A stretch of DNA of 5,133 nucleotides. Origin: an uncultured Rickettsiales bacterium (GTDB lineage Bacteria > Pseudomonadota > Alphaproteobacteria > Rickettsiales > UBA998). The stretch is taken from the NCBI GenBank assembly GCA_937982385.1, contig CALJMC010000088.1, positions 1 through 5,133 on the forward strand, written 5' to 3'. Of the stretch, positions 4,056 through 5,133 are shown in pieces (the stretch's first letter is position 1; each line of letters opens with the position of its first letter). The position numbers and the translations under genes are program-made. The notes beneath the pieces are model-generated. The model did no database searches and was not told the origin of the DNA. It saw nothing but the letters and a program-made list of their open reading frames with translations.

Positions 4056-5133
4056 TTGTCTTTTCGTGATATAATTAAGCCGATGGTCGTCTCTGGTAAA
4101 GAAGTATGGCCGATTATTGAAGGCGGCAAAGGCATCGCTGCTACTAACGGACAATCAGCAGGCGCATTCGCTGCAGCAGGGTGTGTTGGCACTGTATCAG
4201 CGGTTTATCCCGATACGCATGATGAAGATGGCGTTGCCATTCCCTATACTTATGAAGGAAAAACGCGTGGTGAGCGCAACCGTGAACTCATCGCCATGGC
4301 AGTTGAAGGTTCTGTTGAGCAAATTGAAGATGCCTATCGCATTTCTGGCGGCAATGGTCGCATTCACATGAATGTATTGTGGGAAATGGCGAATTGTGAA
4401 GAGGTGCTTCATGCGGTATTGCCGCGCGTGAAGGGTAAAATTCATGGGGTGACCTGTGGTGCGGGTATGCCGTATAAGCTCGCGGAAATCGCTGAGCAAT
4501 ATAACGTGCATTATCTCCCGATTATTTCTTCGATGCGCGCATTTAGAGCTTTATGGAAACGTTCATATCATAAGTTGCCTGATTTGTTGTCGGCTGTTGT
4601 CTATGAAGATCCATGGTTGGCGGGTGGTCACAATGGTTTGTCGAATAGTGAAGACCCAACTAAGCCGCAAGATCCATACCCACGGGTGGCTGAAATTCGT
4701 GAATATATGAATAGTGTTGGGCTAAATCATGTGCCTATCGTGATGGCGGGTGGTGCGTGGCATCTCAAAGAATGGGCGGATTGGATTACAGATCCTAAAG
4801 TTGCGCCAGTAGCTTTCCAGTTCGGTACGCGTCCTTTGTTGACAGTTGAATCACCCGTTCCAGACAAATGGAAAGATTTGCTCTGTGGCATCAAAAAAGG
4901 CGATGTTTATCTCAATAAATTCAGCCCGACAGGGTTCTATTCCTCTGCGGTGGAAAATACATTTTTGCGTGAGCTGCAGGGGCGTGAAAAACGTCAAATG
5001 CCGTATGCTGCCAAGCCAGATGCTGAGAATGGTTTAACGGAAGTGGTTGAATTTGGGCCACGCAAGCGCCCAACTTATGTGACGCCAGAAGATAAAAAAC
5101 GTGCAGATTCATACATCGCCGAAGGTCATGATG
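4056..5133 (+). CDS. Nitronate monooxygenase / 2-nitropropane dioxygenase-family flavoprotein, cut by window edge
   Basis: The window holds 359 codons of a predicted FMN-dependent TIM-barrel enzyme of the nitronate monooxygenase family, which oxidises alkyl nitronates to carbonyl compounds plus nitrite; the true substrate of this subgroup is uncertain. Visible motifs are EGGKGIAATNGQSAGAFAAA (22-41), replacing the usual QGGMG start; IHMNVLWEM; HGVTCGAGMPY (from 130); SSMRAFRALWKR; AGGHNG (189-194); MAGG (230-233); FGTR (256-259); and KFSPTGFYSSAVEN. The AGGH, AGG and GTR elements correspond to the FMN and phosphate-binding and catalytic-histidine regions of the family. The preferred start is TTG 4056, because it is preceded by AGGT at 7 nt and gives SFRDIIKP before the conserved GKEVWP strand. 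The alternative ATG 4083 is 9 codons downstream. The C-terminal part, where I recall a cysteine-rich segment in relatives, is beyond the right edge. The gene follows metW after 133 bp and probably has its own promoter. Confidence 0.9.
   Translation, partial: MSFRDIIKPMVVSGKEVWPIIEGGKGIAATNGQSAGAFAAAGCVGTVSAVYPDTHDEDGVAIPYTYEGKTRGERNRELIAMAVEGSVEQIEDAYRISGGNGRIHMNVLWEMANCEEVLHAVLPRVKGKIHGVTCGAGMPYKLAEIAEQYNVHYLPIISSMRAFRALWKRSYHKLPDLLSAVVYEDPWLAGGHNGLSNSEDPTKPQDPYPRVAEIREYMNSVGLNHVPIVMAGGAWHLKEWADWITDPKVAPVAFQFGTRPLLTVESPVPDKWKDLLCGIKKGDVYLNKFSPTGFYSSAVENTFLRELQGREKRQMPYAAKPDAENGLTEVVEFGPRKRPTYVTPEDKKRADSYIAEGHD

Noticed and set aside
4117..5112. Several short open frames on both strands
   Set aside because: All lie within the continuous nitronate monooxygenase reading frame, which carries conserved motifs throughout.

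Overview
The window looks like chromosomal DNA from an alphaproteobacterium of roughly balanced G+C content. This is an inference from protein character: a divergent peptide deformylase paralogue with the C-terminal style of alphaproteobacterial deformylases, a MetW protein, a DCC-family (DUF393) protein, and a nitronate monooxygenase subtype I associate with Alphaproteobacteria. I cannot name a genus. No phage genes, transposase, CRISPR array or rRNA were seen.

Layout. (1) Positions 1-1255, minus strand: a tight three-gene operon read from right to left. It encodes a short PhnA/YjdM-domain protein, a peptide-deformylase-like protein with altered catalytic motifs, and the N-terminal 163 codons of an RlmD/TrmA-type RNA (uracil-C5) methyltransferase that runs off the left edge. 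Each gap is 3 nt. (2) Positions 1256-1390: a divergent intergenic region with a 13-bp palindrome. (3) Positions 1391-2854, plus strand: an LpxR-family outer-membrane lipid A deacylase followed by a DUF393 (DxxCxxC) thiol-oxidoreductase-like protein. A perfect 14-bp palindrome lies just after the lpxR-like stop codon. (4) Positions 2890-2964, minus strand: a complete tRNA-Thr(GGU) with encoded CCA. One base from its 5' end starts a 106-bp imperfect palindrome with 24-bp arms and possible TA flanks, which resembles a non-autonomous (MITE-like) or dispersed palindromic repeat. (5) Positions 3072-3922, plus strand: an AT-rich leader with two dyads, a small 47-codon Lys/Arg-rich ORF, and metW overlapping it by 8 nt. 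(6) Positions 3923-5133: an intergenic region with a stem-loop or dyad, then a nitronate monooxygenase-like flavoprotein that probably starts at a TTG codon and runs off the right edge.

How the genes work together. The minus-strand operon mixes RNA-modification and translation-type functions. The deformylase-like member has lost two of the three metal ligands and the motif 1 glutamine, so it is unlikely to be a normal deformylase. The plus-strand genes look like independent housekeeping or envelope functions: outer-membrane lipid A remodelling, thiol redox, methionine biosynthesis and nitronate or related flavin chemistry. They do not form an obvious single pathway. I see no convincing evidence of a whole new multi-gene system. 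The best candidates for something under-described are the degenerate deformylase, the palindromic element beside tRNA-Thr, and the small basic ORF coupled to a metW that has no adjacent metX.
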